NCBI RefSeq assembly: GCF_030272615.1
Contig: NC_081410.1
Span: forward strand, 255,737,533-255,801,532
Origin: Cryptomeria japonica
Lineage: Eukaryota; Streptophyta; Pinopsida; Cupressales; Cupressaceae
Direction of reading: 5' to 3'
DNA length: 64,000 nt
Position numbers and translations under genes: made by a program. The notes beneath the pieces were generated by a model that searched no databases, was not told the origin of the DNA, and worked only from the letters and a program-made list of their open reading frames with translations. The first letter of the stretch is position 1; each line of letters opens with the position of its first letter. Positions 54,414-64,000 of this stretch are shown one piece after another.

Positions 54414-55015
54414 GTGCGGTGTCACCCAAAAAAACCACTATTATATATGAAAAATATATCCCTGTCCAACATTCTTGAAGATGAAATGTACATTGGTTTC
54501 TCTGCAACTATGGGAGTCATTTATGAAGAGAATTATATCATGGTGTGGATCTTTACTACAAATGGAACCGCCCTGTCCCTGAATACATCTAATCTTCCAT
54601 CCTTTATGCATAGAAAATCCAAGAGCTCAAACACCAGACTTATAGCTGGCATAAGCACAACTTGCGTTGTCCTCATTCTCCTCGTAGTGGTAGGAGCATC
54701 GCTTGGTTGGATGAAGAGAAACTAGTACAGAGATATCATCAAAGAATGGGAAGAGGAGTATTAGCCTCACAGGTTTAAGTATAAAGAGCTACATATTGCA
54801 ACCAAGGGCTTCAGAGATGAAGAAATTTTGGGATCCGGAGGCTTCAGCCAAGTCTACAAAGGAGTTCTTCCCACAAATGGAATCTAGGTAGTGGTGAAAT
54901 ATATTTTGAGAGAAACAGATGATGGGGTTAAGGAATTCATAGCAGAGATCTCCAGACTTGGTCACCTTCAACATCAAAATCTTCTACAAGTCAGAGGGTT
55001 GGTCGCTTCTACAGT
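54414..55015 (+). pseudogene. L-type lectin receptor kinase fragment captured by CACTA
   Basis: In one plus-strand frame with three TAG/stop breaks: end of the legume-lectin domain (LSNILEDEMYIGFSATMG; FTTNGTALSLNTSNLP), a transmembrane segment (CVVLILLVVVGASLGW), a juxtamembrane region ([15 protein letters not shown]), and the kinase start ([16 protein letters not shown] glycine loop, VVVK, VKEFIAEISRLGHLQHQNLL). Homology stops after NLLQVRG; the rest of the kinase is missing. Plant LecRKs are plasma-membrane immune or developmental receptors. Confidence 0.85.
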
Positions 55016-55479
55016 CATGTCTATGAAAACAATAATAAATGGAGAGAGGGGTTATGTCGGGGCCCCTACTATTGTATGCCCCTACTATTCTATGGTGGAA
55101 GAAGATCTATTCCATCTGATTATTTTCTGGTCGGAGGATCGATCCATAATTGTTACACTCCATCCCGGGGAAGAGGGATTGAAGCTGGTCCAAAGGATGG
55201 AGGTAGTTCACCCTCGGTTGAGAAATTTAGGTTTTGGATAGTTCAATTGAAGGGAGGGAAGCTCTTAGGGAAACCTAACAAAACACAAAAACAAAAACAT
55301 AACAAAATTCCTAACAAAACACAAAAATAAATAAAAAACATAACAAAATTCCTACCATAATGAAGCTGCAGGAAAGTTTCCCATTGCTTGGTATCCTGGT
55401 ATAACTGCTCCTCCAACAACAGTTCATTCCACGATTGGTTCCCTGCAGAGGCAGGAGGAAGAGGTGGGACGAAGTAATG
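55016..55479 (+). other. Unassigned CACTA interior after the LecRK piece
   Basis: A frame continues to 55241 but its sequence (GERGYVGAPTIVCPYYS) is not kinase, so another piece was joined here. An ACAAAACACAAAAACA tract follows at 55275-55345. Confidence 0.4.
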
Positions 55480-55718
55480 GCAGAGGTCGACGGACGAAGA
55501 CGTAAGATTTATGAAATGACTTGGTCTTTTTTATTTTTTTTGAAGTAATGCACGTGGTCATCGGATTTTCGACGAACGCAGGCACTTTTTCTTAAAAAAA
55601 CCAAAATATCATTGCCATTTCCTTCTCCGTCGAAACCAAATGTTGCATTGTCATTGGAATTCCAACGAAATCGGGCATTTTTTTTAAAAAAGTCAAATTT
55701 GATCACAATATACCTTCT
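55480..55718 (-). repeat. CACTA right subterminal region
   Basis: GGTCGACGGACGAAGACG, CATCGGATTTTCGACGAA, CTCCGTCGAAACC and TTCCAACGAAATCGGGC, mirroring the left subterminal motifs. Confidence 0.6.
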
Positions 55719-55749
55719 CCATTGGAATTTTAGGCAAAATGTATTAGTG
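55719..55749 (-). repeat. CACTA right terminal inverted repeat
   Basis: Complement reads CACTAATACATTTTGCCTAA. Confidence 0.85.
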
Positions 55750-55752
55750 GAT
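55750..55752. repeat. Right target site duplication of CACTA
   Basis: GAT, matching 45492-45494. Confidence 0.85.
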
Positions 55753-57355
55753 AAAATGACATTTCCCTAAACAAGATGACAAATAATTAGGTATCGTACA
55801 ATATAGAAGTCGGGCTCAAACGACAGACTGTTAGGACTGATGGAATATCGTATGACATAGAATATGCAACAGGATGATAAATCAGAAGACTTGTATGACT
55901 GTGTCTAGACAAAGACTAAATTCTAAGTTTTCAATGACTGAGTATGACCAGTTTTGAGGCGGACTAAGTTTTCACTAACTGATGAGGACCAATTTTTTAT
56001 ATAGGACTGATTTTCAATGACCGACAAGGACTATTTTTTGACACTGACAAATTTTATCACTAAGTTATTTGGTATTGTTTTCTCCATTTTTGGTATTCCA
56101 GTTTCAGTTTCAAGGATGAAAATACAGAAAACACGTAATACAAATTATAACTCCAATCACCGCATGCAAACCCTATGGAAGTTGGTTTAGAGAAGAAAAC
56201 CTTTGCTTGCTGACTTAGGTACACACCTAATAGCTAATCAAAATACGACCACTGAGTCTCACATAATGGATTCTCAACACCATATTAGTTGACTCCAAAT
56301 GCTAATGGGGGCACGATATGGCACGTGTCTTGGGAGAGTTACTATCTCTCTTGCACAAAGATTATCAACCTTTCCAAGGTGAACCGAGTAGCTTCTAATT
56401 TGAATTGGAACTAGTAAGGGGTTCATTCAGAGCGTCGAGGTATAAACTCAATTAAGAGGTCTCCCAGTCTTGAAAACCAAGGTTTAATATACCCGAAGGT
56501 ACAGAGGAGAGCTATTCCCAAGCACTGATGTTGACTTGATTTTCATCAAATCACGTTTGTTTTATAGTGGGTTGGAGTACTTGGCGTTTAGCCATTCCCA
56601 CTTGGGTCATTCCTCTCTCACCGGTCGTAATGGCTATAGAGTTATTAGCTCCTCGGGAGGGCAGGCCTGCTAAAGATATACAAATCTAAAACTTAAAGAA
56701 AATGCCTCAAGGGTCTGGATTTCTGATTGTCTATATAGACAAGAGCATACTCTCCTTCCTCTCATAATTCTCTTAAAACACAAAATATAGATTTGTTCTT
56801 TAACCAGATAGCAAGTTAGGTGCCTAACAATGAATTTATTGAATACCCAATGTTTGGTTGATTCTCTTTAAGCAACCTGCAAAAACAATGCATCAGTAGT
56901 CATGTTGTTTTTATTCTTTGACAGACATATGTTTGATTGATGAATTCTTTGACAAGCATTCTGCAAGAAACTGGTTAGGCTGTGAAAATCTTAGGAAGAC
57001 AGAAGACAATTCAGAGTAAGCATCAGTGTAATCAAAATTGAACAGAAAACCTGAAGAATGAAACTTGTTTTAACCCAATAGAATACAACATCGTACGACA
57101 ATTCTCATAGAAGCAAACAAGAAAAGCCTTTTATCATATGAGTTAGAACTGAGCTTAAAACAACAGAGTACAAAATCAGATATTCAGAGCATAAATTCGT
57201 ACGAGTCCATTTACTGGTTCGTATGATAAAACAAAGACTTTGACAGAATGTCATACAATACAGTAATACCACTCGTACGATTTTTCATAGAGGTTGTATG
57301 GATGAAACCTGTAGGATAAAAAAAATGATTTTGAGGCCAAAGTAATGAATTTTGT
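55753..57355 (-). other. 5' leader of element F, LTR-proximal part
   Basis: Non-coding. Continues the 45300-45491 repeats (TTCCCTAAACARGATGA; ATCGTATGACATAGAAT at 55847). It contains exact TCGTACGA palindromes at 57091, 57197 and 57273. No supported ORF. Confidence 0.75.
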
Positions 57356-57372
57356 GCCCCACAGTGGGCACC
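57356..57372 (-). promoter_or_regulatory. Primer-binding site of element F
   Basis: Minus strand GGTGCCCACTGTGGGGC, five bases inside the LTR. I do not assign the tRNA. Confidence 0.65.
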
Positions 57373-57377
57373 AAAAA

Positions 57378-58371
57378 TGTGTGTGTGAAAAGTGGACCTG
57401 TATCTGTATCTAAAATACACAACACTTCAATTAAGTCATTAGATGCATGGTTAGTAAATCAATAATCAATGAATAATAAACCATTACAAAGTGACCCATT
57501 GCCTTCTAGTAGATGCAAGTTTAGATTGCTCTTAGATTGCTAAGCTATCCAGTGACTAGACAACACCTAAATGAAGGATTTTTAAATATATATGAGCATG
57601 AGTATGAGCTAAATGGATGCAAGATTTAATCTAGATATGCAAGATTAATCTAACATGATTTAAGCAATATGAAATAACTAATATGCAATATCTCAATGCA
57701 AATTCTCAATGAACCTAGAGCAAACACAACATAATAACAATATTTTCTCCAGGATCCTTGAATGAGAGATGAGAGCTTGAATTTATATAAAATTCATAAA
57801 GAAACCAACGACTGAGATCAAATGATGATGAGCGGTCAAGATTTTCCAAGAGGAAGCACAATCGAGGTGAATTGATGTGATTGGATGCTTTTCTCAATTT
57901 TAAAGGAAATTGAACTAAAATTAAGATAAAATTAGGAAAAACTGATTTATTCTCTATTTCATTCAATTTTAATATTTAATTGTTTTAATTGCTTTCTCTG
58001 AGATTATTTATCAATTTTTAATTTGTTTTTCAAGATTATCTCCAATTGATTTATTTTCTTAATTTTTAATTCTTTTTTGTCAATTAATTCTTTTTTTGAT
58101 GATTTAATGGCAAATTGATTTATTTAATTAAATATGCTAGGATATTCAATAAAATAAATAGAATAATTGTTTAAAAATGATTTACTTGGAATGATCAATT
58201 AATTAAATAAATATTTAATTAATATTGGTTGATTAATTTTCCATGTGACATTGATGATTTTAGAAATTAATTGTGTACTCAAGATTTATTTTATTGCCTT
58301 TGGTTAGGACCTTGGTGACGTTGTTGAGATTAGGGGCTCATAGTTTAGATGACCATTTTTAGGGTATTACA
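57378..58371 (-). repeat. 5' LTR of element F
   Basis: On the minus strand it starts TGTAATACCCTAAAAATGG, a common plant gypsy LTR start, and ends in TCACACACACA next to the primer site. No partner LTR in the window because the 3' part is deleted. Very AT-rich from 57950 to 58260. Confidence 0.75.
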
Positions 58372-59139
58372 CTAACACATCAACTTATAAACATACTTTT
58401 GACATTAGAAACAACAAATTTGCAATCCTAAGGAATCCTAATAGACCTACAAACCAAACTTATCTCATTAACCTAGTCATCTTCCATGTCGTTATCCTAA
58501 TCATTTACATTCATTTCACCCTTTCTAAAATCAACCTTCCATTATCCCCTTTGGACTTAGTAAATCAATCATAATAAATCCACTAGTCAAATCCATCTTT
58601 ACCAATCCCCAATCCTTATCCAATTTGAAACTCAACAAAGTTTATCTAGGTTCTAAATCAAAGTCTTGCTTTTATCATGATCCTTAATTAGTGTAGTTAT
58701 TAAGAACTTGCCTATCTTAAGTATTGCACTTAATTAACCCTAATCATTGGGTTAAAATCCATAATAGCTATCTAATATTTCTTAGGAACTTTTCCAATCT
58801 AAGTAAGAAAAGATATAAGCCAAATAAAAGTTCATCATTAAAGATTGACCTTATCCCATAAAAATTGAATCCAAAACAATCAAATCCAAAAACCAAATCC
58901 AAATCCAACCCGATCCCCAATCAAATCAAACCTTAAACCCAAACTATCCAATCCAAATTGACCTAATGCAACTTTAATCCAACCTAATCCAAACCCAATA
59001 CAAAGTCCAAAGCTCATCCAAACCTTGATCCATTATCCTAAGTCCAAACCTTAGGTTCTAGTATCAAATCCACTTTAATTTTCCATACCTTAAATGTTTC
59101 CATGGTATGGTCTACACATGATCTACAAAGAAGAAATTA
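58372..59139 (+). other. Leader of gypsy element E
   Basis: Non-coding, with a CCAAAT/CCAATC-rich low-complexity zone at 58860-59060, before the gag of element E. The boundary to element F is abrupt at TATTACA|CTAAC. Confidence 0.5.
58860..59060 (+). repeat. AATCCAAAC low-complexity repeat
   Basis: Dense degenerate AATCCAAAYCC units. Confidence 0.7.
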
Positions 59140-60395
59140 ATGGATTCTCATACTAATGAGCTCCCTAATCCAAATCTCCCTTATGAGATGCATGAGTCAA
59201 ACCAATAGCAAGAGGTACTAGTAGATCAACCCAATGTATCCCCATTCTTATCCTCCATTATAAATGATGTATACAATCAAGAAATGTCAGAAAATCCAAT
59301 TAAGGCTAATCCAAGTGCCTTTTTGATGAACCTTGTTTGATATGGGGCTAGACTCCCCTCAAACTTTGACATGTTCATCCTCACCACTCTCACAATAGAT
59401 GAGTTCCTTCATACTAAACAATCAATCCTCACTTTCATTCTTCTACCTCTGTCACATAGTTCCATCCCCTCATCCACCACTAATCCACCTGTTTCATCCA
59501 CTTCCTTGAATAACATGGCTAATTTCATCCACACAAGTCTTCTACCCACAAGCATCACTCAAATATTGCAACCTCCTAACACCATTTCTACTACCACAAA
59601 ACATGTTCCCACATATTCATACCAATACATTTGTTTTAGCATTCCTCCCACCTCTAGCTACCATCCATCTACATCCACTCAAAACCATCAACATCATCCC
59701 CTTCACATGAAAAAATTACTTAGGAACCTAAAGGATGAACATCAAAAGAAATCATATACATTTGAAGAAATGTTTCCTTATCCTTTTGATAAATCAATTT
59801 TGTGGCTCCCTATCCTCTCAGTTTTGAAATTCCAAAATTTAAAAAATATAAAGGAAAGATAGATCCTATAAAACATGCCAAAGAATTATGTATACCTTTT
59901 CAAGAGGTCTCTTCTAGTGACGTCTACCTAAGAATACTCTCCCCAAAGAGTCTAGGAGGCCCAACTCTCACATAGTTCACTAAATTGCCACATGGATCTA
60001 TCAATTCATTTCTCAACCTAGAAGAAAATTGTGTGGCCCATTATAGGTGCAATATTGAGAGTGATGCATCCATTATGGACTATAATAACAAGAAAAGAGA
60101 TGGGGAACCTCTGCCAACTTTTTGCAAAGATGGTGTCACCATTTTAAGACATTTCCTTGGGAAATCCCCAAAGCACACGAAGTATAATTGGCCATCTTTA
60201 ACCTTGTCACCAAAATATCCTTCCAATTGCAAGCACAATGCCTTGAAGACTTTGAAGAATTCACTAAGAAAGGTCTATCCTTATAAAGGGTACTATTGGA
60301 ACAAGGTGTCATTAAACATTACCAAAAAGAGTCCCAAGGTTCATCTTCCAATGACAAGCCTAAGTTTTGAGTCAAGAACAAAATGTGTTAAATGA
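59140..60395 (+). pseudogene. Gag of gypsy element E
   Basis: ATG at 59140 opens MDSHTNELPNPNLPYEMHES. Past stops come YGARLPSNFDMFILTTLTID, EEMFPYPFDKSILWLP, and in other frames LCIPFQEVSSSDVYLRILSP, KSLGGPTLT, LPHGSINSFLNL and HYRCNIESDASIMD. The order and sequence parallel the gag of element F (KLPTGYDVETL, CPFPFDKN, FPRSLGGQ), so E is a related Ty3/gypsy on the plus strand. Several frameshifts. Confidence 0.82.
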
Positions 60396-60671
60396 TGGTG
60401 TGATAGATTCCAAATATGTCCAAATAATTCATGTACCATCCAATCCACCTCACAATCCCCTACCTGAACAAGATCAACCTAAACCCAACAACAATATTTT
60501 CACCACATGTAATCCACTTTGATCCAACACCTAAGAAAAGTGTGAGTACACACCTCTTGATCAACCTATTGATGTTGTTTATCAACAAATAGTCAAGGCC
60601 AACATGGTTCAATATCCTATCATACAACCCTATGATGAGAATCAACCTAAACCCGTTGGTACAATGACAAT

Positions 60672-60775
60672 GAATATTGTGAATACCACTGTATTAAAGG
60701 TCATGACACTAATATAAATCTAAATAATTACATTCAAGACCTTATTGATAGAGGTGAGGTTGAGGTTGAAGGTGC
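60672..60775 (+). pseudogene. Zinc module at end of element E gag
   Basis: EYCEYHCIKGHDTNINLNNY then IQDLIDRGEVEVEG. This is the CX2H...GHxT module, with the last Cys lost, and parallels CDYHRNKGHNTNNC in element F. Confidence 0.75.
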
Positions 60776-60923
60776 TAAATCAAATACATCTAATTAAAAT
60801 CTTAAGATTTATAAGGATTTATTCCCTAATCATTATAAAGAATAAGCTTCATCATTTCATTATGTACCCTATGATTACACCAACACTATCTCATCTTTTG
60901 ACTCTCTTGTTTGATAAATAGAG

Positions 60924-61894
60924 GTGATTGATGATCACATCAACACCATCACTATCAAAGGAGTTGATAATCTTACTACACCCCAAAGGGGGAGATTTTT
61001 TATCCAAGCATCATCTTCCCATTCTACCAATTACAATGTAACCACCCATAGAGGAAGGGTGATTATCCAAGGAGCCCCTCCTCCTCCTTCTTCCTTCCAC
61101 ATTCCATCCACATATCACTATAACATCCTCAATCACCTTAGAAAAAATCCTACACTAATGTCCATCCTTGAGCTACTCAAAACATTTCCCATTCACAAGG
61201 AAATCCTTGAAAAGGCTTTACTTGAGTCACGTGTCCCTGATAATATCAATGCCACCCAATTTAAAACCTTGATAGGAAACCTTACCACCCAAAATCACCT
61301 TGTCTTCACTTCCAAAGGTGTCTCATCCAATGATCGATCTTAGAATAAACCCCTTCACATTGAAGCTATTGTACATAAGCATAAAATCAAAAAAAAGTCC
61401 TTAGAGATGGTGGATCTAGTCTAAATTTGTGTTCATATAAGTTAATAAAACAATTATTATACCCTAAGAATATTATTGATTCAAAGGAAAAAATCACAAT
61501 AAAAGCATATGATGATGCAAAAAGAATCTCCAATGGTATGATCACATTACCTCTTCAAGTGAGCCCAATAGTATAGGAAACAACATGTCAAGTCTTAGAC
61601 CTTGATCTCCCATACAACATTCTCCTTGGTTGTCCTTGGATTCATTCCATCCAAGCAATTCCCTCTACTTACCATCAATTCCTTAAATTTCCATATAATG
61701 GTAAGGAAATCACAATCCCTGATAATCCACAACCCTTCCAATATTGTAAACTATTTGAAGGGAAACATATCCATCATTTCCCTCTCAACACCCTTTCTTC
61801 CACACCACCCATTGATAACTCCAATGTCGCCTCCACCTCCAATCCCACCCAATTTGAGATCAAGGTTAAGATTATTGACAATGTATGTGGAGAA
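60924..61894 (+). pseudogene. Gag-pro junction and protease of element E
   Basis: 60924-61343 is open: TITIKGVDNLTTPQRGRFFI, then SILELLKTFPIHKEILEKAL. Then, with stops, come GGSSLNLCSYKLIKQLL (protease active-site region, DGG type), KAYDDAKRISNG and VLDLDLPYNILLGCPWIHSI. Coding stops abruptly at KIIDNVCGE where the LTR at 61895 begins. Confidence 0.82.
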
Positions 61895-62700
61895 TGTTGG
61901 CATATGGACACTCCAATGAGACATTGTGTGTGGTTGAAGGTTTTGTCATTGATGGCAACCTTGCAATCCTATGGCACTGGCAAGACATTCTACCGGCAAA
62001 GCATTATTAAAGAAAGACAGTGCACCGGTATCAGCAAAACCACTTTACATCGACACTGGCATTGGCACAAAAGAAAAGATGTATACCAGCACAAAGGCTG
62101 ACAGGATTTTTGATATGTAATATTTTGATTATTATTGCAAGCCGACTTGGCAAATTGTAAAATGACTCTTGTATATAAAAGAGATCATTATAGACATTTG
62201 TAAGGATAGGCAGGCGAGCATAAAGAAAATTATTAGACAGATCTAATGTGCAAATTATAGGTCAAGGGTATATGTAAAGAATAGAGCAAGAACTGGTACT
62301 GAATCTAGCATTGAAGATGCTATTATAAAGCAGTACAGAATATTGGATTAGCATAATCCTCATTGTAAGTCAATGTGACTTCTCATTGAGCAGTGTGCTC
62401 TAGGCAATTGGCCTTCCTGCATGTGTAAGCCCCTATTGTAAGTAATATTCTCTTATTGGCCAGTAAGTGAATATTGTGGGTCACAAATCCCACCGACGTT
62501 TTTCCCACACCGGATTTCCTCGTTAAACATCTTGTGTTATGGTGTTCTTTTCATGTGGATGTTTTTTATTTTGTTTATTACATTAATTCTTGCATATCAA
62601 TACACTGTTACTTTATGTTCTGCATGATTTTAAGAAAATTTCATTATCGGTCAGATACTAATTCACCCCCCCCCTCTTAGTATCTGTGGGAACCCTAACA
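61895..62700 (+). repeat. Copia-type LTR D
   Basis: TGTTGGCATATGG...AACCCTAACA, 806 bp, TATA box TATATAAAAG at 62172. The start (GTTTTGTCATTGATGGCAACC) and end (TTCACCCCCCCCCTCTTAGTATC) match the sense orientation of LTRs of copia C and LARD-B. It is followed by ATTG and then inverted polypurine sequence, not by a primer site. Confidence 0.8.
62172..62181 (+). promoter_or_regulatory. TATA box of LTR D
   Basis: TATATAAAAG at a suitable distance inside the LTR; it sets the LTR sense as plus. Confidence 0.65.
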
Positions 62701-63190
62701 ATTGAAAAATCTCCCCCTTTGGCATTGATGGCAACACTCATGAGAAATTCCAAAAAGATGTCCAAAAATGTGTAGACAAAAAATTTACCAAAAAATGAGT
62801 GACTCCCCCTGGGCATATGATCCCTGTGTTTTGAATTTTCTCATCCTACTACTCCCCCTTTGGCATCAATGACAAAGGTTGTCAAGATGTTAGTAGAGTT
62901 TGTAGTTATACCGGTCCATAACCTCAACCTTGTAGTTGGGTAGTTATTATTTGAAAAAGATCACCCTAAATCAATTTTATACTATCCATAAACTTTTTGC
63001 TATCTTTTATTGTTGTTTCAGTTCTCTTCACAGTGCTGGTGAGATACTGCAATTGCTCTATCGGTGTTTTACTTCTCGGTGTTAATGCCTCTGAGATTTA
63101 CTTCCATAGAGATGCTAGATAATCCAATCTTGGACTCAGTTTAGATCTCAAGTATTTTGCCTTATTTATTATTGTCTCTTTCTCTTTCTC
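62701..63190 (-). other. Inverted 3' interior of a copia-like element
   Basis: Minus strand ends GGCATTGATGCCAAAGGGGGAG type polypurine sequences (62709-62722 and 62851-62860), as beside the LTRs of copia C and LARD-B, but it abuts LTR D in the opposite sense. Non-coding. Confidence 0.65.
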
Positions 63191-64000
63191 CTATTTAAGT
63201 AATTTTGTCTCAAAATTTGCTAACTTATCTTCAAAAATAGATAATGAATCTGGTGAGTTGACAAAATTGTCTGCAAACTTGTTTATCTCTTCCTGTGTCT
63301 TGCTTATCTTCTTGTCTATATCTATAGTCAGGAAGTTTGTTTTGCATGTTTCTTTGTACAGGTTTTTGTACTCTTTTAACAAACTACATAGTTCCGGTAG
63401 AAGTGTCAAAATCTCTGTTACACTTTATATTCTTCCTCAAAGATTTTCTGTTTCTCCTTTTCTACAATGTCCTTTACAGATTCTACCTTTATTTGCTCAA
63501 TATTTCTAGAAATGTATTTACACAGTGTATCCAACTATCCTAAAGAATCTTTATTATCTATATTACAATTAGGAGCTATTGTTTTCAAAATTGGTATTGA
63601 ATCATCTATTGCTTTGTAAGCTTGTGAACTATAGTCAGCTATTTTCTTGATGGATTCAAGTAATACCTCAGTCACATTTGTTGACCTTGATGGTGACCCA
63701 ACAAACTGAGTATCGGTCGAAGTGACCATGCTTGTATTGACCTCTGGCAGGTCAGTTTGTGTTTGCATTTCCTTTAGCACCGGTTTTCCTGCTTCATTTC
63801 TTATTGGTGGCATCTCTTCTGGAGTCTTTAGCTCTGTCGGTTTCTCTGTTTGTGCTTCAGATTCCATCTTTTTCCCTATGTCCACTGTCGGTTTCTCTAT
63901 ATTTCCTATTACCGGAGGCTCTTTGGCCATATCTGATTTTTCACTTGGGTCTTTATCAACTGTTATGTTGATCTTTTGGGTATCAACATTTATAGTGAAT
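63191..64000 (-). pseudogene. LARD-B-like second ORF, partial
   Basis: Minus-strand frame open from the window edge to 63535 (INVDTQKINITVDKDPSEKS, AKEPPVIGNIEKPTVDIGK, TEVLLESIKKIADYSSQAYK), then broken by stops but recognisable to 63191. Lys/Glu/Pro/Thr-rich, no enzyme motif. Position next to the polypurine end suggests the same class of non-pol ORF as 30880-32353. Continues beyond the window. Confidence 0.55.

Larger units (their letters stand above)
45495..55749. mobile_element. Non-autonomous CACTA transposon carrying host gene fragments
   Basis: Begins CACTAGTACATTTGGGCC and ends with the complement of CACTAATACATTTTGCC, flanked by GAT on both sides. Both subterminal zones are rich in short TCGRYGG/CCGACGG-like motifs, as in En/Spm elements. 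No TNPD- or TNPA-like transposase was found in 10.26 kb. Contents: DRM methyltransferase fragments in inverted repeats (45831-49505), a PPR fragment (50034-50258), and a lectin receptor kinase fragment (54414-55015). It lies in the leader of element F. I call it a Pack-CACTA type element. Confidence 0.9.
38102..58371 (-). mobile_element. Tat-lineage Ty3/gypsy element F, 3' truncated
   Basis: Minus strand, right to left: LTR (57378-58371), primer site (57356-57372), long leader, gag (44935 down), protease, G-patch, RT, RNase H, second RNase H, first residues of integrase. Two RNase H domains are diagnostic of the Tat/Ogre branch. Integrase and the 3' LTR are missing: the sequence passes into LINE-like DNA near 38102-38140. 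A CACTA transposon (45495-55749) is inserted in the leader. Confidence 0.9.

Overview
The window reads as heterochromatic plant nuclear DNA. It is AT-rich and contains no intact host gene. Almost every base belongs to nested, decayed transposable elements. Very long non-autonomous LTR elements, copia LTRs ending in a C-run followed by TCTTAGTA, and a Tat-type Ty3 element point to a gymnosperm, probably a conifer; this is inference, not proof.

Layout, left to right. (1) 27-11122: a large non-autonomous LTR element (LARD-A, + strand, 1.17-kb LTRs) with a relict gag-like ORF and G-patch. It is interrupted by a Ty3 chromovirus (1370-5663, - strand, target duplication GCTTG) and by a 343-bp TRIM (7854-8196). 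The chromovirus has lost its whole reverse transcriptase and RNase H segment. (2) 11123-21379: an unassigned relict region. It holds an array of more than a dozen palindromic units (11990-13179) upstream of a long, unrecognised, broken ORF with a coiled-coil tail (13197-16770). (3) 21385-34836: a second non-autonomous element (LARD-B, - strand, target duplication AAGTT) with a gag carrying four tandem zinc knuckles. A complete but stop-ridden Ty1/copia element (22448-29899, + strand) sits inside its left LTR. (4) 34842-38101: LINE-like remnants. (5) 38102-58371: a Tat-lineage Ty3/gypsy element (- strand) with gag, protease, G-patch, RT and two RNase H domains. It is truncated at the start of integrase. 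(6) 58372-61894: gag-protease of a related gypsy element (+ strand), cut by a copia-type LTR (61895-62700) that faces the wrong way relative to the internal sequence that follows it.

The most interesting object is a 10.26-kb CACTA (En/Spm) DNA transposon at 45495-55749 (CACTA termini, 3-bp target duplication GAT) lying in the 5' leader of the Tat element. No transposase was seen. It carries captured host gene pieces: a DRM-type de novo cytosine methyltransferase, a PPR protein and an L-type lectin receptor kinase. The DRM pieces form a 2.2-kb inverted repeat (arms about 1.1 kb) plus two smaller ones covering the SAM-binding motif I segment. A transcript through these would fold into long double-stranded RNA matching the enzyme of RNA-directed DNA methylation. 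That makes the element a candidate counter-silencing transposon.

Target duplications and nesting give relative ages: copia C after LARD-B, the chromovirus after LARD-A, and the CACTA after the Tat element. All coding regions are relics; nothing here is predicted to be an intact gene.
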